Below are positions 20,167 to 29,305 of a stretch of DNA of 40,121 bases, piece after piece; the first letter of the stretch is position 1; each line of letters begins with the position of its first letter. This DNA comes from Paramacrobiotus metropolitanus. Lineage: Eukaryota; Tardigrada; Eutardigrada; Parachela; Macrobiotidae. The notes below the pieces were generated by a model. It had not been told where the DNA came from. It saw only the letters and a program-made list of their open reading frames with translations, and did not search any database. Location of the stretch: positions 1 through 40,121 of the forward strand of contig NW_026570571.1 of NCBI RefSeq assembly GCF_019649055.1. Direction: 5' to 3'. A program made the translations under genes and the position numbers.

Positions 20167-23143
20167 ATGGCAGCCCAAAGAGCTGGACTGCCTCCGTTCC
20201 GGCGGATGATGACAACGGCCAATGGATTTGGTTATCAGAACACAGTTGCCGTGCATAGGGACGACAACTCCAGCGACTACTGGTTGGGATATATTCAGGA
20301 TATCTCCGACAGCAGGGATGCAGTCCTGGTTAAGTTCGATTCCAGCCGGATGGATGCCGGCTGCCAGTGGATTCCGGCCAGTCGTGTACGGATGCCCCCG
20401 TTCTACTGGGATGACGACGGAGCGTATCCGTACCGTGTGCCGCCGGTGCAGGTGGCGCTGCGCGATGAAAACGGGGGTCCTTTTCGTTTCCGTCCCGCTG
20501 TTCCGTTAAATGCGTGTTATGGCAAACACACTACCATTCACTATGTCGCCACGCCTCCGCCGGAGCAACAGAATCCAAATACCGACGGCGCTACACCAGT
20601 ATGCGAAGTGGTCGACAATTGCCAGGTCATCACCGGTCCAGAAGCTCTCGTCCCCGCCGTCAGCAGCGGTGGTTTCCGCTACGCCAAATACGTCATTCCG
20701 TTTGCAGAAGCGCGGTATGTACTGTGCGACGCCGCCGACCGAATCCGCCTCATCCGCCTGTACCGCGCTGTCATCTGTAGCAGCGACCAACTGAGGTGCT
20801 TGCGCGATTGCTGCCGATTCCATGTGGGCATTGGGACGACCAGCTGCACGTTCATCGTCCTCAATGGGCCGGACGATGTTATGTCAGCAGAATGGATAAG
20901 GGCGATGCTACTGCAAGTGCTTCAGCAGCACCTGACGCAGAGTGCGGAGGCCAGGAGGGCTTCGCCTACTCTAACGCTGATAAGCTGCTCCAGTGCACGG
21001 CAAAGTAAGCTATAATTGCCATAGACGTTTTAAGTTCACTATACTTCTATAGGTTTAAGTTCACTCGCTCTTAAGTTTTACTGCTGTTATTTGCTGCTCC
21101 TCGCGATATTCATAACGTTTAGCGCAACACTGCTTCAGCCACGACGAGTTGTACAATGTAGGACGAAATGGTCGCATATCCCCGCACCCTGGGCCTGCAT
21201 TCTGTACGCATGCGGTGCAGTGCACTTGTACGAAACGGATATTTTGAACTCACCATGGTCAGTCGTACAGTGCACTGCACTGCATTCGTACTGAATGTGG
21301 ATATGTTGGGTATGCGACCATTTTGTCCTAAGCTGTATGTAAAGTCTGTACGTTAAACCGTGCCAGGTGCGCTTAGTGAAGTACTTACTTACGCACGTCC
21401 GGTACGAACGTAAGAAAAACGAGCACTAAAATCAGGTTGAGATTTGGAATGGACAGCTTCCGACTAATGTGCCCAGACAGTCCAGTCATGCTACGCTCTG
21501 GGTATGCTGATCAGAACAGATAGACACAACCTGTGAACCGCTTAGACAACATTCATCCGCTTTGATAAGGTCGGCATTATCTACACTTTACAGATTCCAA
21601 TAGTTTTCCGCCCGTTTCTACAGACATCAAGCCTACAAGTATGAAGTATGACATTTCCGCTTAATTCCAGCCATCACCGCTGTAAAGAGACAATAATTGC
21701 ACAGAAATCTTTTTCTTACAGTACATATGAGTTTAAATTGTCGCATTTGGTATGCAAGAAAACGAATTACAGCTAATTACAGGTCACAGCGACTTACGTC
21801 GCGGACGGACTTACAGATGTGCAGATCGGCTTGCCTTCTTTTTGCGGCGGCAAATTTTGCCTTATGTCGGTTATGTAAAAGTTTGTTTAATAATTTTCGT
21901 GAAAGTGTGAACTATCGACGATCTCGTACTGTACCAACCAATATGACAATAAAGGCTGACACCTTGCCGGCTTGCTAATCTCCAATGTATTTGCCGTCCA
22001 GTGCCGCAAATTCGATAATTACGGTCTAAAATATTTATACGTCTATGAACGTACGAATAAACGTCCATAGACGTGTATACAGTATGTACGTGTGTGAACG
22101 TACAAATATTTATACGTCTATGGGCGTATTTTGCGACGTATAAGTATTTTGCGTTGCTGCAATCTGATCTGTAGAACTACTCCAGCATGCTACCCAACTA
22201 TTTTACAAAACAGGCACAACGATTGCTGAGGACTCATCGATCCACCAGCGTGCCGCCATTAGCCATCTACCGTTTCCGCTGTGGGGTGAGATACTCCTCT
22301 ATCAGGACTTGCAAACGCAGGCAACAGCCAGAAGGTTAGCTTGCTGCCGGTTGGCGCAAACTGCGAACACAGTACATTTAGCTATTATTGTTGAATGGTC
22401 CGTTTAACAGGGTCTGCACACTGTGGGACCAAATCCTGTCCTATCCTGACAGCATTCAACACATCATCGTGCGTTGTCACCACTGCACACGAGACCCCAC
22501 GCATTGTCGCAGCCGAAGCCACTGCGCCGCACTGCAGGTTGTGGCACGTGTCATTAGCAGCGCAACCCGCAGCCTGACGATCGTCAGTCCCGGCACAGAG
22601 TGCGATGTGGATTTGCTCTGCTCATTTTTACTGGACGCTCTGGGACGCCGCGTACCTCGCATCATCCTGAAAGACTATGACCTGCGTAATCGCTGCGGGT
22701 ATACGCAAATGAGCAGCCAACATCCCTGTACCAACAGCATAGGGAGACTGATGAAGCAGTGCGATCGATTAATCGTGCATAACTGGACGCTACGTGGTCT
22801 CTTCGGCAGAACGATGAATTTCCTGCTACTGGTGCAGCCCGCATGGGGAGGGCAGGGAGCTGCTCAGCTACCGGCAGCGGAACGGCAGCTAATGGACCGT
22901 CTCCACGGCAACGAACCAACACTAGACATTGACCATCTGCAAGTCACTGTGTCATCCATGGTGTTCGACTGTGCCGACGGGGTGCAGTCCATGCTCAGCC
23001 GGTTCATGTGGACCGTCAACCAGCGCTGTCCGCCGGCCAACGATGAGTTGTACGCTAAGGTAGCGCGGGTGCACGAGCGGTGGGTGCACACTCTCGTCTA
23101 TCCCGAAGAATGGCGCGGAATTCGCAGTTTCCTCGCAGCGTAA
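20167..23143 (+). CDS. F-box-like two-module protein, three exons
   Basis: Exons 20167-21004, 22214-22349 and 22411-23143 join in phase to 568 codons ending TAA. The ATG (MAAQRAGL) is chosen because the paralogue at 16917 has MAARILGL at the same point. Exon 1 encodes a module with 'FGYQNTVAV', 'YWLGYIQDISDS', 'VALRDENGGPFRFRPA', 'YAKYVIPFAEARYVLCDA' and 'CTFIVLNGP'. Exon 2 and the start of exon 3 form an F-box-like helix set ('LPFPLWGEILLY...TARRLACC' then 'VCTLWDQIL'). Exon 3 ends in 'ERWVHTLVYPEEW'. Donor GTAAGC (21005) and acceptor ACAAAACAG (22213) bound a 1209-bp intron; the second intron is 61 bp. F-box proteins recruit substrates to SCF ubiquitin ligases, but that role is inferred here from weak similarity. 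I recall related families in eutardigrades. Confidence 0.8.
21159..21330. mobile_element. Intronic MITE with 23-bp inverted repeats
   Basis: 'TAGGACGAAATGGTCGCATA' at 21159 is mirrored by 'TATGCGACCATTTTGTCCTA' ending at 21330, with one mismatch. A second mirrored set (GTGCAGTGCA words) lies inside. The outermost TA on each side may be the duplicated TA target of a mariner-like MITE. It lies within intron 1 of the F-box-family gene. Confidence 0.75.
21393..21600 (+). repeat. Dispersed repeat R6, copy a
   Basis: Inverted relative of 24335-24525. Shared phrases include 'ACGTCCGGTACGAACGTAAG', 'TTGGAATGGACA', 'GATCAGAACAGATAG' and 'GACAACATTCATCCGCTTTG'. Located in intron 1 of the F-box-family gene; the partner lies beyond that gene's 3' end. 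Confidence 0.75.
22020..22150. repeat. TATACGTCTATG repeat/hairpin cluster
   Basis: 'AATATTTATACGTCTATG' occurs twice in the same orientation (about 22028 and 22105), and 'ACGTCTATGAACGT' is mirrored by 'ACGTCCATAGACGT'. The cluster is probably a decayed foldback element just upstream of the exon 2 acceptor. Confidence 0.55.
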
Positions 23144-24334
23144 GTTGTCGAATGGTTTGGCCGAGCTTCTGTGCCGTTGGGCTATGTGAAGTGGAGGACT
23201 AAAAAGGCGTAGCCGGTCCGCGGGTCAAAAATTTAATAGTAAAATCAAACAAACAGTATGCTCTAGAAAAAGTGCCAGTTCGCATAACTCGCCAGCACTG
23301 GGTTCGAGCAGAGAAGCACTTGCTGGCGCACTTTTTGTAATAAAGCATCCACTTTTGTACGCATACGAGTATGCGACCTACACTTCACGACGAATTGGGT
23401 GATGGGTCAATGCGCTTTAACCGGGCATGTGTAACGTCAGGCTGCGAAACGTCGTACTGGGAGTGTAAGAAGACAGTTCAGTTGAAAGGATTTCCCATAA
23501 TGGTTCACATGGGTAGGAGACCGAGACCGAACTTTAGCTTCAAATAGTATGTTTTCTCCTGCTGACGCGGTTAACTAAAGCAGTTGTTGTTGATGCATTT
23601 AACAGGTTCAGCGGATTTCACTCTGACGGGTCACCGCGAACCTGGTTGGGTGTGGATCTGAGGACAGTGGACACATACCAGCTGAGTACGCTAGCTGTAC
23701 TGGGAATCTGCGCAGTCTTCCGCTGATGATGGATTCTGCGCGGTACGCACCCGGCACCACTAACGCATCATAATTAATCTAAAAGCGCATTGTACGAAGT
23801 TTAATATCAGTTTACATAAATAGGTTTTTTAACATCAACTACGCTGTTGAAGAATTTTACAACTTTCCGACAAATTAGAATCGAATTCTGTGTTGTGATT
23901 TTCCCTTTTCCTGCGGCATTTGCTATGAAATTACAATGATGATTGTTTGTTTATTTTCCTCAATATGTACTAGTATCTCTGAAATGTGCTTTTTCTCCAG
24001 AATTTTTTATTGGTCAAATCATCTCGATTACTCAGTCGTGCTCACATAACCTCACGAACCGCAAGTCTACGGCCATCGCTGCGACGGTGTACCAGTACAA
24101 AAACTACTAAGTTTCGTACACCGTCACAGGCCTACGGCCAGCGCTGCGAAGGTGCCAGAAATACGCTTCCTGCCAGCCAATTGTACAGGAAAGGGACGTG
24201 CTTCGCAGACAGGACTCCGTAGTACCATCAAACTGATTAGTGAGCTTCAGATTGCGCAGCCCAGGTTTCGAACTGTTCATCTTCCGTGAGGAAGCTGTAG
24301 GCTTGATGTCTTTAGATACTAGCGATGAAAAAAA
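23144..24334. other. No gene seen downstream of the F-box-family gene
   Basis: No protein is recognised. 'CTACGGCCATCGCTGCGA' (24067) and 'CTACGGCCAGCGCTGCGA' (24131) form a direct repeat about 63 bp apart with 'CGGTGTAC'/'GTACACCG' mirrored between. 'AAAAAGTGCCAG' (23268) is mirrored by 'CTGGCGCACTTTTT' (23323), an imperfect stem-loop. Confidence 0.4.
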
Positions 24335-24525
24335 TATTGGAATCTGTAGATATTGGCGACCTTATCAAAGCGGATGAATGTTGTCTAAGCAGTTCACCAT
24401 GTTGAGGCTATCTGTTCTGATCAGCATACCATGAGCGTAGGGCACATCTGTCGGAAGATGTCCATTCCATATCTGAACCTGATTCTAGTATTCGTTCTTC
24501 TTACGTTTGTACCGGACGTTCCCAT
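24335..24525 (-). repeat. Dispersed repeat R6, copy b
   Basis: Inverted relative of 21393-21600; the same ordered phrases are read on the minus strand. Together the copies flank exons 2-3 of the F-box-family gene as a long-range inverted pair. Confidence 0.75.
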
Positions 24526-24814
24526 CAATTTAGGCCTGCGATCTGGCCACACAGTGAACTGGCGTTTCTTGATTCTGGTAGGTAATCATAATCCTAGCTG
24601 CCTCGTGACCTCGCAACCTCCTCCAAACTAAACAGTCGCTTGCTCCTTCGAAGCGCTAAATAAGCAATACCAGATGAGATGCTTTAAGAGCATCGTTTTA
24701 CAGAAGGTAACGTAATCATGTATATCATCACTTGTGTTTGCTAGCACTCTAGCAGATGAGCCGGCTGTTTCTGTTGATGAAGAAACCATAGATGGGCAGC
24801 ACTGGGATCCATAA

Positions 24815-25019
24815 CGCTACAGTTTGTCACCTGGCGCTCGTATTAAATGCGATATGTACGGTACAAGCTTGCGGAAAGGCTTTCACGGTAAGTTTTCGTT
24901 GCAGTTGCACATAAGCCGATGGAGTTACCGCGCGCTGTTGCAGGGAAGAGGCAATGCTGCAAACCATTACAAGATTCGGCTGGCGTTAAAAGCCATTTTT
25001 GAAGATCGTAATAAAGGAT
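24815..25019 (+). repeat. Dispersed repeat R3, copy b, cut by the Polinton
   Basis: Direct relative of 3120-3310 that runs right up to the first base of the Polinton. Its last part ('GAAGATCGTAATA') also matches 'GACGATCGTAATA' at 5756, so the repeat family continues past the insertion point in other copies. The six bases before the element, AAGGAT (25014-25019), are the expected target duplication. Confidence 0.7.
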
Positions 25020-25676
25020 AGTAGTATCCCGATGGTTCTGAACCAGTTTTTTTTATCCGGGGGGTCCAAATTTTAGACCCTAGGGGATAATTAACGGTCT
25101 GTGTGTTTCTGCCCTAGGAGATAATTAACGGTGTGTTTTTTGACCGGGGTGAATTTTAACGAATGGTATGTTTTTAATATGTGATTTTGTGAAAATATGT
25201 CATGAAATTGCAGACTAAATATCGTTTCGTTAGATGGCATTGTGAAACTCACATACTGATTAGTGCATTACCTTTACTTTTTGAGTGACAAAAAACAAAA
25301 AAGGAAAAACAGGAAGCTTGATCTGTGGTTGGGTAAGTATGCTATTGCGGTGACACATGTGCCGAACGACCACGACCACTGTTCAATCTTGGTTTCCCTA
25401 TTTTTTTCACTTGTGCGACATGGATCACCGATTTCAGTGATCCCTTGTACGACATGGATCACCGAGTTCAGTGATCCCTTGTACAACGCGGATCACCGAG
25501 TTCAGTGATCCCATGTACGACACGGATCACCGAGTTCAGTGATCCCATGTACGAAACGGGTTACTGTTATAATCCTTCCTGGTTTTGATGGCCCTTGCAA
25601 GTATGGGATTATCGGAATCGGTGATCCATGTGAGTGCAACGGTCAATCACGTACGTACAACACCGTAGCAACAGTA
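25020..25676 (+). repeat. Polinton left terminal inverted repeat
   Basis: About 657 bp. It is nearly identical, without gaps over the outer 500 bp, to the inverse of 39495-40121 (for example 25263 pairs with 39878). The difference in length comes mainly from one extra 34-bp palindromic unit near 25520-25555. Both TIRs contain the same 81-codon open frame, which I do not treat as a gene. Confidence 0.95.
25420..25560 (+). promoter_or_regulatory. 34-bp palindromic repeat array, left TIR
   Basis: Four to five tandem units of period 34, each built on GGATCACCGAGTTCAGTGATCC: arms GGATCAC and GTGATCC are perfect inverses around an 8-base centre, followed by a spacer containing TGTACGA. The same unit forms arrays at 33613-33905 and in the right TIR. 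A dimeric DNA-binding protein site is the natural reading; function is inferred. Confidence 0.8.
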
Positions 25677-26084
25677 CATTTTTAAGTAATCTTTAGATAA
25701 ATAAGTGTGGTTTTTTTTGTTACGTATTTGATCTGAACGGGCAATACGCATAATGGAAGTTTTATTTCATTCTGAAATTGCTGTTGAATCAATAAAGTCG
25801 CACTATTTTCTGTGGCGCCATCGTCAAGAAAGAACAGTTTCGTTCCGGAAGATTGTTGCAGCTTTTTGTTTCCGTATATGGGTCGATTCAAAAGGTATGA
25901 CCGGAGTTGATGGCTTAAAGACACGCCCAATCTTACACAGCTCCATGAAATCCGACCGTTGCATTTTTGCTGTAATAAAAATGATAACATAAGTTTCTGG
26001 TAAAATTTTCAATTAGTCAGAACCACGTATGCATCGCAATCGTTCAAAGAAATGCTGTAAAGTTCGTACCTAACATTTGAAAGG
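25677..26084. other. No assignable gene between left TIR and first ORFs
   Basis: Open frames occur on both strands (plus 25753-25992, minus 25682-25990) but neither is recognised and they overlap. I searched this stretch by eye in all frames for a Walker A glycine loop (G....GK[ST]) that could supply the missing 5' part of the ATPase and found none. Confidence 0.45.
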
Positions 26085-26291
26085 TCATATTGTTCGACTG
26101 TTCGGTTTCGTAGGGTGTTGTTCCAGTAGTCGGTCTGCATAATTTTTCCCACGCTTTCGATGACAACAAACGCAGCAAAAACTCAACGTACAGCAAACGA
26201 AAAACACAACGTACAGAATAATTAACAACACCTTCTCGCATTTTTGCTCTAGGGTACGTGCATAGCACAACATGTGCTGGAGGTTAGCCAT
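26085..26291 (-). CDS. Small single-span membrane protein (hypothetical)
   Basis: A 68-residue frame starting MANLQHML at 26291. Residues about 20-43 form one hydrophobic, cysteine-rich span ('VLLIILYVVFFVCC') followed immediately by a basic stop-transfer-like 'CCHRKRGK' and a polar tail, so the N terminus would face out and the tail the cytosol. An in-frame ATG 12 codons upstream (26327) is possible, but the shorter start gives a better membrane-protein N terminus. Small membrane proteins at Polinton ends are common, with unknown role. It is divergent to the ATPase remnant. Recognition is by composition only. Confidence 0.4.
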   Translation of the reverse strand: MANLQHMLCYARTLEQKCEKVLLIILYVVFFVCCTLSFCCVCCHRKRGKNYADRLLEQHPTKPNSRTI

Positions 26292-26423
26292 TGTAAACTG
26301 TCTATTATTATCGAAACACATAAACATCCCTTAAATAGACTAGCGTTGTTTATTTTCCACGAGCAGTTAAATCTTTCAAACGCTTTATGAATTATTTTGC
26401 ATTATTGATCACTGAAACAATAA

Positions 26424-27017
26424 CTGTTACTAAGAAACAGAAACTTTGTTCTGGATCAACAACCAACGAGGATATTATACTGTTTCGGTCAATGGCAGGA
26501 GGGTTTCGAAACCTTACGAAAGGAGGTTACTCCAGTTGAATTTCTGCAGGGTCTGGACGACCTCTTCTCACATTTGCAGTCAGTTGACAGTAAGACTCAT
26601 ACCTTGGTTATTATTGACGATTTGGCTACTGATCTGTGCAAGGATGCTCGTTGTTCTGACCCGTTTACCCGTGGAATACATCACAAGAACGTTTCCGTCA
26701 TCATGCTGCTGCAAAATCTGTACAAACAAGGGAAATCGATGCGTGACATCACACTCAATTTGCAATACTTGATACTATTTAAGAACGTCCGGGATGTCAA
26801 TCAAATCGCATTGCTGGCACGTCAAACTGGACTAAAACACTTGGTCGACGCTTATAACAAAGTTACATCGGAACCTTATCAACCCTTGGTTTTGGACTTG
26901 CGCCCAATGTGCCCCGATTATTTAAGGATACGATCCCATGTTTTACCGGGTGAACGAATGCGGATTTATCTGAACCGGAACTCCACAAGCACTTTACCAA
27001 AATGTCGGAAAGGGTAA
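26424..27017 (+). pseudogene. Packaging ATPase (A32/FtsK-HerA type), 5' truncated
   Basis: The frame reads, after a stop at 26421, 'RILYCFGQWQEGFETL', 'THTLVIIDDLATD' and 'NVSVIMLLQNLYKQG', the order seen in Polinton DNA-packaging ATPases. 'LVIIDDL' is the Walker B strand with two acidic residues. 'YCFGQWQ' normally follows the Walker A P-loop by 20-30 residues, but no GK[ST] loop exists in this frame or nearby. There is no ATG before residue 100; the first plausible start is inside the domain. The N-terminal third including the nucleotide-binding loop is therefore missing, through deletion or a distant unseen exon. Without it the enzyme could not hydrolyse ATP to package DNA. The 3' end overlaps the next gene by 16 bp. 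Confidence 0.8.
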
Positions 27018-27328
27018 AGGCCTTAGCGCCCTTCATCATCACGCTGCAACACTTGAAGCCAAAACAGCGGAAAGTCCTTGTGGGCTACCTAACCAAATCG
27101 CAACTTAAAGCGCTGGAAGAAGTGGCTGTCAATATTGTGAAAAATACAGTTAACTTATCTCCCGCCGAAGCAGATAAGTGCAAACGGTATCGGAAAGCAT
27201 TAAAGCTGATTGCCTTACGTCGCTACCCTTTGAAAGAAAAACAGAAACTGATTCAGCAAGGAGGATTTATTGGAGCCATCTTACCAGTCATTGCCGGTGT
27301 TCTAACTTCTCTTATCGGAAATGGATGA
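27002..27328 (+). CDS. Small basic protein with GG-hydrophobic tail (pX/PX-like)
   Basis: 108 residues from ATG 27002, overlapping the ATPase end by 16 bp. The N-terminal two thirds are lysine-rich and helical ('KPKQRKVLVGYL', 'KLIALRRYPLKEKQKL'). The C-terminal tail 'QQGGFIGAILPVIAGVLTS' is a glycine-glycine-led hydrophobic helix. This arrangement recurs in Polintons and adintoviruses at this gene position and has been compared with small adenovirus core/cement proteins; I place it on layout and tail motif only. It probably acts in the virion, binding DNA or membrane. It overlaps the next start by 8 bp. Confidence 0.65.
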   Translation: MSERVKALAPFIITLQHLKPKQRKVLVGYLTKSQLKALEEVAVNIVKNTVNLSPAEADKCKRYRKALKLIALRRYPLKEKQKLIQQGGFIGAILPVIAGVLTSLIGNG

Positions 27329-28164
27329 ATACTTTATTGTTCCACGCCGAGTAATGGAAAGCCGGCTCCATGAACAGCTCCAGATCAACAGAGAACCCCC
27401 GGAAGCACAAAGTGTTTTATCGCTGGACGCTCTCGTAATTCAAACGCTCCAACGTACTGATATAAGCGAGTATGAAAAAGCCAACCAGCTGAGTAGTATC
27501 CTAGAACGGTTCCTTGCCTTGAAACAGAAAGCCATTCCTGATGAAAATCCGTTAGAATTACCCACGGATGTAGTCACTCAACCGCTTCCAATAACTGCGG
27601 AAAGGAATCCACGGCCCTCGGAATTCCGTCCGTATTCCCGAATGCCACCGCAAGCTATGATTGTTGAAACACAAGAGTCAGAACAGCCAACTTCTCAAAA
27701 ACGAAAGATACCAGAAGAATTTGAGGAAGCTGCACCTACGAAGCAGCCTCGACAACCTTTATTCCCATCCGATTTACCCACTAAAGGACAGAAGCGCGAC
27801 CACGAAAGCGATCCTGAAGACAGCAACAAACCAAAGGCCGCACGCATTGCTTTGTTTCCGGCGTCGCTACCAAAGAAAGGCTCCAAACGCCATCAGGACG
27901 ATAGTACTGAATCGCGACCAGCAAAAGCAGTGCGCATAGCGTTGTTTCCTCCGACCGCACCGAAGAAGGGTCGAAAACGACCGACTGAAAGCATCGACAA
28001 CCAAGGGTCTTCGTAAGCGACCTCGTAGACCTTTGTTCCCCGTCACCACTCCCTACGTGGAAAAAAAAAGAAAGGCGGACCAGATCGAAGGCAGTGTTAG
28101 AAAACTGCGCTCGCGTACCATCCAAAAAGGGCGGGCCAAACCAGAATTCAGTGGATCACTCTGA
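27321..28164 (+). CDS. Basic tandem-repeat protein (minor virion/core), C-terminal frameshift
   Basis: 231 codons from ATG 27321 to TAA 28016. The N terminus 'MDEYFIVPRRVMESRL' resembles a conserved opening of Polinton virion proteins at this position. The C-terminal half has three copies of a motif with 'R.ALFP..LPKKG.KR' (near residues 147, 176 and 206). A fourth copy ('RPLFPVTTP') and a lysine/arginine-rich tail lie in another frame, open from 28006 to TGA 28162. The break at about 28003-28010 is therefore a one-base frameshift cutting off the last motif and about 50 residues. The basic repeats suggest a DNA-condensing core protein. The integrase ATG follows the second frame's stop by 4 bp, supporting the longer original gene. 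Confidence 0.65.
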
Positions 28165-28168
28165 TGTA

Positions 28169-29305
28169 ATGGCTGGTCTTATCCCAGTGTATTACGGTTA
28201 TGCCGTATATTTAAGATCAACTGTGTCTCCACCTGCTGCAACAAAGGGAATGGAGAAACTAATGAAACGATACCTCAACCCGCGCGATCCCGGCGGTCTT
28301 GGAGGTGTGGAAAGGTTCCGAAGAAGTCTAAAGACCAGTGCCAACAGACGGAAAGCACAGGAGATTCTGCAAGAGATCGATGCGTACACTGTGACCAAGG
28401 AAAATCGACGCCGCTTTGCACGCAACCGGATCGTAGTGACCAACCTTCGTCAGCAGTACCAAGCGGATCTGGCTGATTTATCGAAATATTCCAAAGAAAA
28501 TGATGGGTACAAACACCTGCTGTTTGTAATTGATTGCTTCTCTAAAAAGCTGAGCATCCAACCAATGAAGTCCAAAACGGCCGACGAAACCAAGAATGCC
28601 TTGTCCAAGGCTTTTGAAGAACTCGGTGAGCCGGAAAAGCTGCAGTACGATAAAGGCACCGAAGCCGTCAACGCAACGGTCAAGACCTTTTTAAAAGAGA
28701 GAAAGATTCACTTTTTCACATCGGAAAACGAAGACATCAAATGTGCCATGGCCGAACGCGTTATCCGTACCATCAAAACACTAATGTTTCGTTTGTTTCG
28801 TGCGCGGGTTTCGACCCGGTACATTGACAAACTGCAAGATTTGGTGTACTCATATAACCACTCCAAACATCGAGCACATGGATTGCGACCAATAGACGTC
28901 ACCCAGAACAATTCCTTGGCGGTATTCAACAAATTGTATCCAACCAAGGAAACCCGGCAACCTCGATTCAAGGTCGGCGATGCAGTCCGGATAGCCGTGG
29001 ACAAAACCAAGGTGGAAAAAGGCTATACGTATCGATTTAAGGAGGAAGTGTTCTACATCATTAAAGTCATTTCACATACCGTACCGGTATACCGACTAAA
29101 GGACTATCAAGACCAACCTATCCAAGGGACCTTTTATGAACACGAGCTCTCCAAAGTATCGCGTCCGGAACAGAAAGAATATACTATCGACCGTATTATT
29201 AGACGCCGTGGTGATAGAGTACTAGTTCGCTGGTTAGGTTACGGACCTGAGCACGATTCCTGGATAAAGGCATCATCATGTACGAAGGAGCACCATTCTA
29301 CGTGA
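28169..29305 (+). CDS. Retroviral-type integrase with chromodomain
   Basis: 378 residues from ATG 28169. The N-terminal 'YLNPRDPGGLGGVERF' is typical of Polinton integrases. The catalytic rve core has D100 ('YQADLADL'), D161 ('QYDKGTEAVN') and E196 ('AMAERVIRT'), with exactly 35 residues between the last two (the D,D-35-E spacing). An SH3-like segment follows ('FKVGDAVRIAVDK') and a chromodomain closes the protein near residues 336-368 ('YTIDRIIRRRGDRVLVRW', 'GYGPEHDSWI'). It would join the element's ends to chromosomal DNA, the chromodomain possibly steering it to histone-marked chromatin. The frame is intact. Its end overlaps the penton-like gene by 28 bp. Confidence 0.93.
   Translation: MAGLIPVYYGYAVYLRSTVSPPAATKGMEKLMKRYLNPRDPGGLGGVERFRRSLKTSANRRKAQEILQEIDAYTVTKENRRRFARNRIVVTNLRQQYQADLADLSKYSKENDGYKHLLFVIDCFSKKLSIQPMKSKTADETKNALSKAFEELGEPEKLQYDKGTEAVNATVKTFLKERKIHFFTSENEDIKCAMAERVIRTIKTLMFRLFRARVSTRYIDKLQDLVYSYNHSKHRAHGLRPIDVTQNNSLAVFNKLYPTKETRQPRFKVGDAVRIAVDKTKVEKGYTYRFKEEVFYIIKVISHTVPVYRLKDYQDQPIQGTFYEHELSKVSRPEQKEYTIDRIIRRRGDRVLVRWLGYGPEHDSWIKASSCTKEHHST

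Noticed and set aside
23300-23330. tRNA-like B box (GGTTCGAG)
   Set aside because: No cloverleaf, A box or acceptor stem could be drawn around it.
25263-25508. An 81-codon open frame identical in both TIRs (also 39633-39878, minus)
   Set aside because: Its identity follows from the TIRs being copies, its second half is read through the 34-bp palindromic array, and it has no recognisable domain.
25420-25560. Palindromic arrays as a CRISPR
   Set aside because: The spacers are also repeated rather than unique, the context is a eukaryotic transposon, and no cas genes are present.
26574-27017. ATPase start at an internal TTG near 26574
   Set aside because: Homology ('FGQWQEGFETL') clearly extends upstream in frame, so that start would cut the domain; the real 5' end is missing.
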